Position numbers and translations under genes: made by a program. The notes under the pieces are model-generated. The model did no database searches and was not told the origin of the DNA. It saw nothing but the letters and a program-made list of their open reading frames with translations. Below, piece after piece: positions 1-8,385 of a stretch of 64,000 nucleotides of DNA; position 1 is the stretch's first letter; each line of letters begins with the position of its first letter. The DNA is from Rhizobium sp. 11515TR (lineage in GTDB: Bacteria > Pseudomonadota > Alphaproteobacteria > Rhizobiales > Rhizobiaceae), in assembly GCF_002277895.1 (NCBI RefSeq), contig NZ_CP022998.1, positions 3,329,501-3,393,500 on the forward strand. The letters run 5' to 3'.

Positions 1-56
1 TCGAACTCTACGGCCGGAAGGTGATCCCGGCTGTGCGCGCGGCCTTGGCGGAATAG
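1..56 (+). CDS. 3' end of an unidentified gene (partial)
   Basis: An open frame enters from the left edge and stops at TAG 54-56, giving the C-terminal tail ELYGRKVIPAVRAALAE. Such a tail is seen at the end of LLM-class flavin-dependent oxidoreductases, but 17 residues are too few to name a family. A strong terminator hairpin follows 40 bases later, consistent with a gene end. Confidence 0.45.
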   Translation, partial: ELYGRKVIPAVRAALAE

Positions 57-96
57 TCGCAGCAAGCTCTCTGCGCTTGCCTTTCAACGCGATCAA

Positions 97-135
97 AAAA
101 GGCGCTTTGCGACACAGCAAAGCGCCTTTTGTTTT
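97..135 (+). terminator. Rho-independent terminator
   Basis: A perfect 13-bp stem (97-109 with 118-130) has an 8-base loop and is followed by T-rich sequence. It separates the partial upstream gene from the RpiR-type regulator. Confidence 0.8.
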
Positions 136-150
136 GTGCTGTCATTCTTT

Positions 151-194
151 TGCAGTAAATGCTACAGATAATGCAATTAGTAGCATTCACTACA
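151..194. promoter_or_regulatory. Inverted repeat, candidate RpiR operator
   Basis: TGCAGTAAATGCTAC (151-165) and GTAGCATTCACTACA (180-194) are inverted copies matching at 13 of 15 positions, separated by 14 bases. The repeat ends 11 bases before the start of the RpiR-family gene. That placement suggests an autoregulatory operator; binding is inferred. Confidence 0.5.
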
Positions 195-205
195 AAAGAT
201 ATCCG

Positions 206-1105
206 ATGGCAGAAGCGACGCAGAAACCTCGCATTTTCGAAGACCGCGTTCTCGATGTGATCGAGACCCTCGCACCCGCAGAGCAACGTATCGCGCGTTT
301 CTTCGTCGATCAAAAGCAGGCCGCACTGTTGAATTCGGCTGCCCAGATCGCGCAGCTCGCCGGCACCAGCGACGCGACGGTCGTCCGCACCGCCCGCGCC
401 CTCGGCTTCGAAAGCCTGTCGATGTTACGGGCCGCCCTGCTTGAGGAGCTGACGGGAACGCCGTCACCCGGAATGCGGATGCAACGCACGCTGGCTGAAA
501 CGGGCAGCCAAGCCGGCGATGCGCTTCACCATGTCATCGGTATGCACGAGCAGGCTTTAGATGTTCTGCGACGCGAGGAATTTGCCGCAAGCTTCGAACG
601 CTGCGTCGATATTCTTGCCAAGGCAGCCCGACGTCATGTCTTCGGCATCGGCCCCTCGGGCGCCATGGCGGATTATGCCAGCCTGCAGTTCAACCGCATC
701 GGCTTGCCGACCAACGCGCTCTCGGTCTCCGGTATAGCGCTTGCGGATCGCCTGCTCTGGATCGGCAAGGGGGATGCGGTGCTGGTTATGGCCTATGCGC
801 CGCTCTATCGCGAAGTCGAAGTGATCCTCGACCATGCGAGCAAACATGGCGTTCCAGTCATCCTCATCAGCGACGATCTCGGCCTGCTCACGGCCGACAA
901 GGTGGCTGAGGTCCTGCCAGTGCCGCGCGGCAATGCCGGCCATCTCGCCATGCATAGCGGCACAATGGTGCTGATCGAAGCCCTGATCGTCGCGCTCGCC
1001 GCGAAGGGCAAGGATGCCGCCATCGACAGCCTCGATCAGCTCAGCCAGCTGCGCGGCGCCATCGACAAGACATGGAGCAAGCGCGGCACGAGGAAACGCA
1101 AGTGA
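206..1105 (+). CDS. MurR/RpiR family transcriptional regulator
   Basis: Predicted cytoplasmic DNA-binding regulator of 299 residues, the usual RpiR length. The N-terminal helix-turn-helix lies at about residues 10-80 (SAAQIAQLAGTSDATVVRTA). A C-terminal SIS sugar-phosphate binding domain starts at about residue 140 (VFGIGPSGAMADYASLQF). The frame is open further upstream to 77, but that stretch overlaps the terminator and the inverted repeat, so ATG 206 is chosen. RpiR proteins usually sense phosphosugars and control adjacent sugar genes. No sugar gene is adjacent here, so the regulon is unknown. Confidence 0.88.
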   Translation: MAEATQKPRIFEDRVLDVIETLAPAEQRIARFFVDQKQAALLNSAAQIAQLAGTSDATVVRTARALGFESLSMLRAALLEELTGTPSPGMRMQRTLAETGSQAGDALHHVIGMHEQALDVLRREEFAASFERCVDILAKAARRHVFGIGPSGAMADYASLQFNRIGLPTNALSVSGIALADRLLWIGKGDAVLVMAYAPLYREVEVILDHASKHGVPVILISDDLGLLTADKVAEVLPVPRGNAGHLAMHSGTMVLIEALIVALAAKGKDAAIDSLDQLSQLRGAIDKTWSKRGTRKRK

Positions 1106-1226
1106 ATGGCAACCAGACCGCCAAGCCGGAGTGCTTCATGCGTGAGCTCATCTAGCACATGAGGACGAATAATCCGGAAAATACCGCACGAATTCAAAGC
1201 CCTAACCGTCATTCGGGAATCAGTTC

Positions 1227-1973
1227 ATGAACAGCCTCACACCCATTCTCTCCACCGTGACGGCATCCTTCCTCGGCTCCTTTGTCGAAGTCGTCGAGGC
1301 CTTCACCATCGTTCTTGCCGTCGGCGTCACACGAAGCTGGCGCCCGGCACTGACCGGCGCCGCGCTTGCGCTTGCCGTGCTGGCGGCCCTCGTTCTCATC
1401 TTCGGACCGCTGCTGGCGCTGATCCCGATCGAAATCCTGCAATTCGTCGTCGGCGTTCTGCTGATCCTCTTCGGCATGCGCTGGCTGCGCAAAGCCATTC
1501 TCCGCTCGCTCGGCGTCATCGCCCTGCACGACGAGGAAGCGGCCTTCTCGAAGGAGACCGCCGCCCTGCAGGCACAATCAACCGATCACCGTGCCGATTA
1601 TCTCGCCGGCCTTGCCGCCTTCAAGGCCGTGCTGCTTGAAGGTGTCGAAGTGGTCTTCATCGTCATCGCCGTCGGCGGTGCGCATGGCCTGACACTCTAT
1701 GCCGGCCTCGGCGCGCTCGCCGCCTTCGTGCTCGTCATGCTGATCGGGCTGCTGGTGCATCGCCCGCTTGCTACCGTGCCCGAAAATACCCTCAAATTCG
1801 TCGTTGGCCTCATGCTGACAAGCTTTGGCATCTTCTGGACCGGTGAAGGTATCGGCGCGCATTGGCCGGGCGAGGATCTCGCACTGATCGCCATCTTCGC
1901 GATCGTCTCGCTCGCCTCCTATGCCATCATCCGCGCCATGCGCGGCAATCCAACAGCAAAGGCAGCCCAATGA
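1227..1973 (+). CDS. Two-repeat inner-membrane protein, COG4280-like
   Basis: A 248-residue, very hydrophobic protein with about six or seven membrane spans. The two halves are related: the first has FVEVVEAFTIVLAVG near residue 20 and the second LLEGVEVVFIVIAVG near residue 138. Each carries a paired glutamate inside a membrane helix, reminiscent of the REGLE motif of FTR1 iron permeases and of cation transporters built as inverted repeats. A charged cytoplasmic loop lies between the halves. Transport of a metal or other cation is possible but not shown. Its stop overlaps the start of the next small gene, implying coupled translation. Confidence 0.75.
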   Translation: MNSLTPILSTVTASFLGSFVEVVEAFTIVLAVGVTRSWRPALTGAALALAVLAALVLIFGPLLALIPIEILQFVVGVLLILFGMRWLRKAILRSLGVIALHDEEAAFSKETAALQAQSTDHRADYLAGLAAFKAVLLEGVEVVFIVIAVGGAHGLTLYAGLGALAAFVLVMLIGLLVHRPLATVPENTLKFVVGLMLTSFGIFWTGEGIGAHWPGEDLALIAIFAIVSLASYAIIRAMRGNPTAKAAQ

Positions 1974-2176
1974 GCATCCTGCGCATCGCCCTGTCCGAGC
2001 TTATCGGCATGTTCATCGATGATGGCAGTCTCGCCACGCTCTGCCTCATCCTCATCCTCGTCATTGCCGGAGCGGTGGAATTTCTCGCCTTGCCACCGCT
2101 CGCGGGTGGCCTTCTGTTGCTGATCGGCTGCCTCGCCATTCTGCTCTACAGCGTTCGCCGCGCTGTGAAACGATGA
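1970..2176 (+). CDS. Small two-span membrane protein
   Basis: A 68-residue hydrophobic protein whose ATG overlaps the preceding stop codon (ATGA). It has two predicted membrane helices (about residues 20-38 and 42-60) and a basic C-terminus (RRAVKR). No family was recognised. The overlap and shared membrane location suggest a partner or accessory subunit of the upstream COG4280-like protein. Confidence 0.7.
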   Translation: MSILRIALSELIGMFIDDGSLATLCLILILVIAGAVEFLALPPLAGGLLLLIGCLAILLYSVRRAVKR

Positions 2177-2181
2177 GATTC

Positions 2182-2219
2182 ACAACCCTCTGCAAGAGCT
2201 TGGATTTGCAGAGGGTTGT
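2182..2219 (+). terminator. Terminator-like hairpin
   Basis: A perfect 14-bp stem (2182-2195 with 2206-2219) with a 10-base loop lies just after the small membrane protein gene. No T-tract follows, so it may be a weak terminator or an RNA-stabilising hairpin. Confidence 0.5.
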
Positions 2220-2258
2220 CGGCTCAGCTGCCAATCCGCTTTAGCTCTCGACAGACGC

Positions 2259-2283
2259 TTTCGCAGATGCGAAAAATTTCGCA
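2259..2283. promoter_or_regulatory. Palindromic TTTCGCA motif, possible operator
   Basis: TTTCGCA-GA-TGCGAAA (2259-2274) is a perfect 7-bp-arm palindrome, and TTTCGCA recurs at 2277-2283. It sits 25 to 49 bases before the start of the histidine phosphatase gene. A regulator site is possible but no known consensus was matched. Confidence 0.3.
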
Positions 2284-2307
2284 CGGCAAATGCAAAGGAG
2301 AAACGGC

Positions 2308-2889
2308 ATGAGCAGCGCCTATCCCGAAGTCTATCTGGTACGCCACGGACAGACGGAGTGGAGCCTCTCCGGCAGGCACACCGGCCGGACCGATATTCCG
2401 CTCACCGCTGCCGGCGAAGAAGCTGCCCGCAAGCTCGCCGCTCGCCTATCCCGGATCGATTTCGCCGCCGTCTGGTCCAGCCCGTCACAGCGCGCACAAA
2501 ACACCTGCGCGCTGGCCGGCTTCGGTGATCGCCGCGTCGTCAAGGAGGATCTGGCGGAGTGGGATTACGGTGCCTATGAGGGCATCACCACCAAGGCGAT
2601 CCTTGCCGAACGTCCCGGCTGGCAAGTCTTCCGCGACGGCTGCCCGAACGGCGAATCTGCCGCCGATGTCGGCGCGCGTGCCGACCGCATCATCGGCGAA
2701 CTTCGCGGCATTGCCGGCTCCGTCCTGATCTTTTCCAGCGCCCATTTCCTGCGCGTCTTCGCTGCTCGCTGGGTTGGCCTACCGCCGGAAGGCGGTGAGC
2801 ATTTTATCCTCGACACCACAAGCATCAGCGTGCTCGGCTACGAGCATGACCTGACCGAGCCGGTCATTCGTCGCTGGAATGAGACCTGA
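2308..2889 (+). CDS. Histidine phosphatase family protein
   Basis: A 193-residue phosphoglycerate mutase-like protein. The catalytic RHG signature is LVRHGQTEW with His13. A conserved acidic segment follows (LAEWDYGAYEG near residue 75), and the second histidine is in SSAHFLR near residue 145. ATG 2308 is preceded by AGGAG at good spacing; an earlier in-frame ATG at 2290 would place that ribosome binding site inside the gene. These enzymes remove phosphate from sugars or nucleotides, or act as phosphoglycerate mutases; the substrate cannot be read from the sequence. It appears monocistronic. Confidence 0.88.
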   Translation: MSSAYPEVYLVRHGQTEWSLSGRHTGRTDIPLTAAGEEAARKLAARLSRIDFAAVWSSPSQRAQNTCALAGFGDRRVVKEDLAEWDYGAYEGITTKAILAERPGWQVFRDGCPNGESAADVGARADRIIGELRGIAGSVLIFSSAHFLRVFAARWVGLPPEGGEHFILDTTSISVLGYEHDLTEPVIRRWNET

Positions 2890-2974
2890 CGGCCGCGTAT
2901 TTACCATCACATCTGTCTAAGAATTTCGAGTGGCCACGGCCGCTCGATGTCTTCGAGAGTGTGCTTTCAGCCGT

Positions 2975-3910
2975 TTACCAGGCCTTGAGACCCAACAGCT
3001 TTTCACCGAGCGGTGTCAGTTCGGCCGTCGTCGCATTGTGCTTTTCCCAGTCGCGGGGATCGCCGGGAAAGGCGTCGCGCTTCGGAGAGTCCAGTTCCCT
3101 CCACAGGCGAATGCGTTCCTCGCGTTCAGCGATATTGTCGTATTCCGCCGGATGCATGGAGATATATTGCGCCATGCGAACACGGTTGTCCGAATGGTTC
3201 GGACGGACGCCGTGCGCGAGCAGCGAATTGAAGATCATCAGATCGCCGGGCTCCATGTCGATATTGACGACCGACAACCCTGTCATGTCCGGATGCATCG
3301 GATCGCGATCGGCTGGCTGTGTCTTTTCCCACTCCTCGAAATGCTCAAAGAGCTCAGGAACGCACTGAAATCCGCCCACATCGCCATCCTGCTTCTTGAG
3401 GCTGAGAACACCCTGGACGCCGATCGGCAGCGGGCGAATGGAAGTATCGACATCCCAATGGATGAAACCGTTCGGATTGCCCTTCACCTTCTTCGGCGGG
3501 TTGAGATTGGCACGATCGATCGTGACCCAGAGATCCTCGCGATCCCAGATGTCGACGAAGACATCGTAGATTCGCTTTTCCATGCGGTTATCCCAGAGAT
3601 GCTGGTGATTATAGATCTCCAGCATGCCCGTGTTGTTGAGTTCCTTCATCTTGTGCTCGCGCCGCTGCGGCGCATACCAGGTGGAGGGATCGTTCGGGTC
3701 CTTCTCGTCAAAACGCCACAAAAGCTCGACAAGCCGCTCGACATTCGCTGCCGGCACAGCCTGTCGCACGATCACATAGCCTTTGGTGATCCAATGCTGC
3801 CAATCGTCCTTCGACAGCACCCTGAGCGGCAATGTCTTCCGGATATCCTTCAGTTGCGTCGTAACCGCTGACGCGGTCGGGTGCGCGTCTCGTTTCAAGG
3901 CAGGCTGCAT
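2975..3910 (-). CDS. Phytanoyl-CoA dioxygenase family (PhyH) hydroxylase
   Basis: A predicted 311-residue Fe(II)/2-oxoglutarate oxygenase. The iron triad is visible as H151-x-D153 (in HWDVDTS) and His233 (LLAHGVRPN). A downstream arginine-containing segment, DNRVRMAQY, fits 2-oxoglutarate binding. Start ATG 3910 has GGAGG at correct spacing; a GTG six codons earlier overlaps that site and is less likely. It is divergent from an AraC-type regulator starting 131 bases away, which probably controls it. Bacterial members hydroxylate varied small molecules, so the substrate is unknown. Confidence 0.85.
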   Translation of the reverse strand: MQPALKRDAHPTASAVTTQLKDIRKTLPLRVLSKDDWQHWITKGYVIVRQAVPAANVERLVELLWRFDEKDPNDPSTWYAPQRREHKMKELNNTGMLEIYNHQHLWDNRMEKRIYDVFVDIWDREDLWVTIDRANLNPPKKVKGNPNGFIHWDVDTSIRPLPIGVQGVLSLKKQDGDVGGFQCVPELFEHFEEWEKTQPADRDPMHPDMTGLSVVNIDMEPGDLMIFNSLLAHGVRPNHSDNRVRMAQYISMHPAEYDNIAEREERIRLWRELDSPKRDAFPGDPRDWEKHNATTAELTPLGEKLLGLKAW

Positions 3911-4041
3911 AAGTTTCCTCCATCTCACTGACCCTTTGGTTTCGGGTGACGGGAAAGATGTAGCTTCAATTGGTGCGGCGATGTTGCCCGGCCCTGGCCA
4001 GTTCTGATACTATTCTGGCTTCCATAGAAGAATGGACGCCC

Positions 4042-4905
4042 ATGAGGCCCTATCTCGAAGTCCTGCCCCGTTCACCGGAGGCATCCTGGAGCATGCTGAA
4101 CCGTCGGCTTGACGACTGCATTCCGTTCCAGTGGCATCATCATCCGGAATTCGAACTGACGCTGACGCTGAACTCCATCGGCCAGCGCTTCATCGGCGAT
4201 CATAGTGGCGACTATAATGACGGCGATCTCGTTCTCGTCGGCCCCAATCTGCCACACAGCTGGGTTTCGCGTGCCAAGCTCGAAGAAGAAAAGCCGCATA
4301 TTGCCTTGGTGCTCTGGTTCAATCGCGACTGGCTTTTGCAGATGACGGGCGCCACCGTCGAATTCCGGTCGATCGAAGCGATGCTGCAGCGTGGAGATAA
4401 CGGCCTGCGCTTTTCGCAGACAACTTCCGCCGCCGTCCGCTCCTCGTTCGAAACCATTTTCGAAAAGCCACCCGTCGAGCGCCTTCTGGCTTTGCTGGGC
4501 ATCCTGGTGACGGTCGCGGAAGATCGGCAAGCGACGCCGCTTGCCAGCGCGCCGGCGCAGGCTCCGGATCTCAAGGAAAGCCGCGAGCGTATCGACCGTG
4601 TTCTCACGCATATGCATCTTCATTATGCCCGTGCGATCAGCCTCGATGAACTGGCCGATATCGCGGCGCTGAGCGTCTCCGGCCTGCACCGCATGTTTCG
4701 CCGCCATACCGGCGGGACGATATCGGATTATCTCATGCGCATGCGCATCGGCGACGCCTGCGCCCGCCTCTCCTCTACCGACCAGGCGATCCACCATATC
4801 AGCGATTCCGTCGGCTATGCCTCGCTTGCCAATTTCAACAGGCAGTTCAAAAGCCTGAAAGGCATGACGCCACGGGAATACCGGCGATTGTTCGTCAGGC
4901 GTTGA
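4042..4905 (+). CDS. AraC family transcriptional regulator
   Basis: A 287-residue regulator with an N-terminal cupin-like sensor (residues 1 to about 110, including FQWHHHPEFELTL) and a C-terminal double helix-turn-helix (about 190-287, ending GMTPREYRRLF). ATG 4042 is chosen because it opens directly into the conserved cupin region. Divergent placement next to the phytanoyl-CoA dioxygenase gene suggests it regulates that gene in response to the substrate or product. Its 3' end overlaps the convergent MocR gene by 11 bases. Confidence 0.87.
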   Translation: MRPYLEVLPRSPEASWSMLNRRLDDCIPFQWHHHPEFELTLTLNSIGQRFIGDHSGDYNDGDLVLVGPNLPHSWVSRAKLEEEKPHIALVLWFNRDWLLQMTGATVEFRSIEAMLQRGDNGLRFSQTTSAAVRSSFETIFEKPPVERLLALLGILVTVAEDRQATPLASAPAQAPDLKESRERIDRVLTHMHLHYARAISLDELADIAALSVSGLHRMFRRHTGGTISDYLMRMRIGDACARLSSTDQAIHHISDSVGYASLANFNRQFKSLKGMTPREYRRLFVRR

Positions 4906-6319
4906 CGGGCATCGTCGCAAGCAGCCTGGCGATCCTTGCCACTGCAGCATCCGCGGCCCGAGCTTCCATGCGCGCGATACCAAGCAGCAGCCCGGGTCGA
5001 GCAGGTCCCAGATACAGCGCCGATATCGGCCGCACGGCGAAACCATTGGAGTTAATTGCGCGCGCGACGGCGACATCATCGGTCTCTATATCGCAGAACC
5101 AGCTTGCCAGCTGCAATCCACCGCCACCCTCGGCCACCTCCAGCCCATCGCCGCAATAGCGACGAAGCGCCTCGACGGTCGCCGCCATGCGCTCCGCATA
5201 AATGGCGTTCATCTGCCTCAGATGCGCACGAAACCGCCCTTCGCGCATGAAATCGGCCAAGGCCGCCTGGATGTGAACGGGCACGACGGCGCCTCTCAGC
5301 CGTTGGGCCGCTTCGGTCGCCGCCAGAAGCCGCGAGGGAATGACGGCATAAGCGACGCGCAGACCAGGCGCGAGCGTCTTCGAGAAGGTGCCGATATAAG
5401 CGACCACCTCACCGTGATCAATGCCCTGCAGGGCGGCAATAGGGCGCGAGGCATACTGGAACTCGCTGTCGTAATCGTCTTCCAGCACGATCGCGCCGTT
5501 GGCGCGGGCAAATTCCAGCAAGGCGAGCCGGCGCGGCAGGCTCATGGTGACGCCGGTCGGATATTGGTGCGAAGGTGTGACATAGATGAGGCGCGGCGAT
5601 GGCCCGGCTCCTTGGGCGATATCGATACCCTCGGCATCGCAAGGCACCGGCACGAGACTGGCCCCAGCCATCCGCAGGATCGCTTGCGCGCTGGCATAGC
5701 CAGGGTCCTCCATCCAGGCGATGTCACCCGGATGATCCGGCTGAAGCAATACGCTCGCAAGCAACCCGATCGCGGCACCGGTCGACGGCACGATCACGAT
5801 CTGCTCGGGGCGGGCAACCACGCCACGCGTCGCCGAGATGTGCTCGAGGATGGCCTCGCGCAACTCGCGAACGCCGCCATGATCGCTGTAACCAAGATCA
5901 TGCACCCGCAAAGAGCGGCCGCGAGCGCCGAGACAACGCGCCCAAGCTGCATGGGGAAAGGTCGAGACATCGGGCACGCCGGGTTCATACAATCCCCCGG
6001 TCTTGAATTCCGTAACGCGCGGCAGATTTGGGAGCGATGGTGCAGCTTGACCCGACAACGGCGTCGTCGGGAAAGTCGCAACGCGTGTCGCCGCACCCGA
6101 TGCCGAGCGCAGATAACCTTCAGCCTTGAGCCGATCATAGGCATTCACCACGGTCGACCGCGCAACGCCGAGCGAGACGGCCATCGCCCGCGTCGACGGC
6201 ACGCGCTGCCCTGCAGGCATCTGGCCACGAAGGATGCGGTCGCGCATCAGGCGATAGACTTGCCCTTCCAGATCGCCCGAAATCCGGTCCAGTGCCGGCC
6301 ACTGCGCCACCGCTGTCAT
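4895..6319 (-). CDS. MocR/PdxR-type GntR regulator with aminotransferase fold
   Basis: A 474-residue regulator. The N-terminal GntR winged helix is at about residues 14-80 (PSTRAMAVSLGVARSTVVNAYDRL) and a class I aminotransferase-like domain at about 110-465. The PLP-binding lysine is in YIGTFSKTLAPGLR. MocR proteins bind PLP and usually control an adjacent divergent gene of vitamin B6 or amino acid metabolism. Here the divergent neighbour is a pyridoxamine phosphate oxidase-like protein, and two direct repeats lie between them. Confidence 0.9.
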   Translation of the reverse strand: MTAVAQWPALDRISGDLEGQVYRLMRDRILRGQMPAGQRVPSTRAMAVSLGVARSTVVNAYDRLKAEGYLRSASGAATRVATFPTTPLSGQAAPSLPNLPRVTEFKTGGLYEPGVPDVSTFPHAAWARCLGARGRSLRVHDLGYSDHGGVRELREAILEHISATRGVVARPEQIVIVPSTGAAIGLLASVLLQPDHPGDIAWMEDPGYASAQAILRMAGASLVPVPCDAEGIDIAQGAGPSPRLIYVTPSHQYPTGVTMSLPRRLALLEFARANGAIVLEDDYDSEFQYASRPIAALQGIDHGEVVAYIGTFSKTLAPGLRVAYAVIPSRLLAATEAAQRLRGAVVPVHIQAALADFMREGRFRAHLRQMNAIYAERMAATVEALRRYCGDGLEVAEGGGGLQLASWFCDIETDDVAVARAINSNGFAVRPISALYLGPARPGLLLGIARMEARAADAAVARIARLLATMPVNA

Positions 6320-6327
6320 GAAATCTC

Positions 6328-6358
6328 AACTGGTCTGCTAAAAATCAAAAAACTGGCC
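6328..6358. promoter_or_regulatory. Direct repeats, candidate MocR operator
   Basis: AACTGGTC (6328-6335) and AACTGGCC (6351-6358) are direct repeats 23 bases apart in the intergenic region of the MocR gene and its divergent neighbour. Each continues with a TA about 6 bases on. MocR regulators characteristically bind direct repeats of this kind, for example the CTGGAC-type sites of TauR. Assignment is by position and form only. Confidence 0.45.
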
Positions 6359-6414
6359 GTTTATAGCCTACCTCTTTGCTGGCAGAGATCAACGCCCCGA
6401 TCTGTGAGGAAGAC

Positions 6415-7098
6415 ATGGCCGATCACTATTCGCCCCATACGAAGACCTACCCGACCACCGAGCGTACCCGTGTGCGGCGCAGCCCGAAGCGTGGCAGCCA
6501 CGCTCATGCCGACGTCCACGCGATATTGGATGCCGCGCCGCTCTGTCACGTCGGCTATGTCATCAACGGTGCGCCCTATGTGACGCCGACCCTGCATTGG
6601 CGGGAGGACGACTACGTCTATTGGCACGGCTCTTCCGCCAGTCGTTTCCTGCGCGCCGCGGAGGACATGCCGGTCTGCCTGACCTGCAGCATCATAGACG
6701 GCTATGTGCTGGCCCGTTCCGCCTTCAATCATTCCGTCAACTATCGCTCGGCCATGGTCTTTGGCACGGCCCGTCTGGTCGACGACATCGAGGAAAAGAC
6801 CGATGCGCTGCGCCGCTTTATCGAAAACCTGTTTCCCGGCCGCTGGGATAGTTTGAGGCCGATGACCGCGCAGGAAGTGAAAGCGACCTCGGTGATGCGA
6901 ATGAAGATTGACGAGGCCTCGGCCAAGGTCCGCAACGGACCACCGGGCGATATGGACGAGGCAGATCATCCCGTCTGGGCCGGTATCCTACCCATCCAAA
7001 GCCGCCTTGTGCCGCCGCAACCGGCGCCGGGCATGCCCGACGGGATAGAGCTGCCACAATCCCTCGGAGACCTGATACAATCGGGCCGCCTTCGCTAA
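6415..7098 (+). CDS. Pyridoxamine 5'-phosphate oxidase family flavoprotein
   Basis: A 227-residue split-barrel FMN-binding protein. The barrel core begins about residue 35 (ILDAAPLCHVGYVINGAPYVTP) and includes YWHGSSASRFLRA, typical of the PNPOx-like flavin/heme reductase group rather than true PdxH. ATG 6415 has GAGGAAG upstream; an earlier ATG at 6376 lacks a site. It is divergent from a MocR regulator, which fits control linked to vitamin B6 or amine metabolism. The exact reaction is unknown. Confidence 0.85.
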   Translation: MADHYSPHTKTYPTTERTRVRRSPKRGSHAHADVHAILDAAPLCHVGYVINGAPYVTPTLHWREDDYVYWHGSSASRFLRAAEDMPVCLTCSIIDGYVLARSAFNHSVNYRSAMVFGTARLVDDIEEKTDALRRFIENLFPGRWDSLRPMTAQEVKATSVMRMKIDEASAKVRNGPPGDMDEADHPVWAGILPIQSRLVPPQPAPGMPDGIELPQSLGDLIQSGRLR

Positions 7099-7127
7099 AC
7101 CGCATTTGATGACCAAAGGACTTTGAT

Positions 7128-7790
7128 ATGGATCTCACGAACTGGAAGGGCGTCGCCCGCCCCGAGCGCATTACTCTGGAAGGCCATTATACGCGGATAG
7201 AACCGCTCGATCCGGCCCGTCATGGCGACGATCTCTATGCCTCGGCCCGCGCGCCCGGCGCGGAAGATCGTTTCCGCTATCTCTTCGAAGACGCACCGGC
7301 TGATCGCTCTGCCTTTTTGCCCTGGCTTGAGAAAGCCGCATCCAGCGCCGATCCACTCTTCTTCGCGACGATCGACAGGCGCACAGGCCGTGCCGAGGGC
7401 CGGCAGGCTCTGATGCGCATCGACAACACGCATGGCGTTATCGAGATCGGCAGTATCCTTTGGGGACCCGCCATCGCACGCAGCCGCGTGACGACCGAAA
7501 CGCTCTATCTGTTCGCATCCTATGTTTTCGACACGCTCGGCTATCGTCGCTTCGAGTGGAAGTGCAACAACCTCAATGAACCTTCGAAGCGGGCAGCCGA
7601 ACGCTTTGGTTTCGTTTTCGAAGGCATCTTCCGCCAGCACATGGTCGCGAAGGACAAGAACCGCGACACCGCCTGGTTTGCCATGATCGACGCCGACTGG
7701 CCGCGGCTGAAGGCCGGCTACGAGCACTGGCTGGCCCCGGAGAATTTCGATGAGGCTGGCCAGCAGAAGACCAAGCTGACGTTCGGATGA
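7128..7790 (+). CDS. GNAT family N-acetyltransferase (RimJ/RimL-like)
   Basis: A 220-residue acetyltransferase of the Acetyltransf_3 type. It carries EIGSILWGPAIARSRVTTE, then a conserved segment RRFEWKCNNLNEPSKRAAERFGFVFEG shared with RimJ/RimL-like enzymes. These transfer acetyl from acetyl-CoA to protein N-termini or small molecules. It starts 29 bases after the PNPOx-like gene on the same strand and may share its transcript. Confidence 0.85.
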   Translation: MDLTNWKGVARPERITLEGHYTRIEPLDPARHGDDLYASARAPGAEDRFRYLFEDAPADRSAFLPWLEKAASSADPLFFATIDRRTGRAEGRQALMRIDNTHGVIEIGSILWGPAIARSRVTTETLYLFASYVFDTLGYRRFEWKCNNLNEPSKRAAERFGFVFEGIFRQHMVAKDKNRDTAWFAMIDADWPRLKAGYEHWLAPENFDEAGQQKTKLTFG

Positions 7791-7813
7791 CCGGTGCTTC
7801 TCTGCGACGCCGG

Positions 7814-8254
7814 CTATAGAAGCTTGCGAAAATAAACCACGCGCCTGGTTTCGATAAAGCCGAGCGCCGCATGGAAGGCATGGCTCGCAAGATTGTCGAT
7901 CAGCGCATCCGAGGCAAACTCCGTGCAGCCGGCGGCCCGATCCCATGCGCCAACTGCATCGCAGAGCGCGCGCGCCATCCCTCCGCGTCGATGTTCAGGG
8001 CGCACATAGATGCCTTCGAGGAAGAGAACCGGTGACGTCTTGCAGCCATTGACGTAATCGTGCCGCAATGTCGCTTCAGCAAAACCGGCGACATGACCGG
8101 CAGAATCGATCGCGAGATACGCAACAGCATTTTCATTGGCGCGAAATTGTGCCAGCTCCGCGCGATGATGTTCGTACGAACTATCTGGCCAAAGCTCGGC
8201 GCGCAATCGCGTCCACTCATGCAGATATTCGTCTGCTGCCTGCTCTATCCGCAT
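7814..8254 (-). CDS. Aminoglycoside 6'-N-acetyltransferase-like GNAT protein
   Basis: A 146-residue single-domain GNAT protein, the same length as small AAC(6') enzymes. It shares their ordered motifs: LRHDYVNGCKTSPVLFLEGI, then a GGMARALCDAV acetyl-CoA loop, then an HAALGFIETRRVVYFRKLL C-terminus. Start ATG 8254 has AGGAG eight bases upstream; upstream in-frame sequence lacks a ribosome site. The similarity to AAC(6')-I is strong by eye from memory of that family. Many such chromosomal proteins have other natural substrates, so resistance is not implied. Confidence 0.8.
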   Translation of the reverse strand: MRIEQAADEYLHEWTRLRAELWPDSSYEHHRAELAQFRANENAVAYLAIDSAGHVAGFAEATLRHDYVNGCKTSPVLFLEGIYVRPEHRRGGMARALCDAVGAWDRAAGCTEFASDALIDNLASHAFHAALGFIETRRVVYFRKLL

Positions 8255-8385
8255 GTCTTGATCTCCTGTCCAACTGCCCTGTTGCCAGCCAATGGAAAAA
8301 TTTCGCTTTCGACTCCACAATCATCGCGCTACATATCGCACATATTCACGCGCTATTTCGCCGATTAGAATCTGAGGTTGAAGGA

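Noticed and set aside
5222..6583. 453-codon plus-strand open frame
   Set aside because: It is antisense to the MocR gene and rich in Arg, His and Gly with no domain. The MocR protein on the opposite strand has clear motifs.
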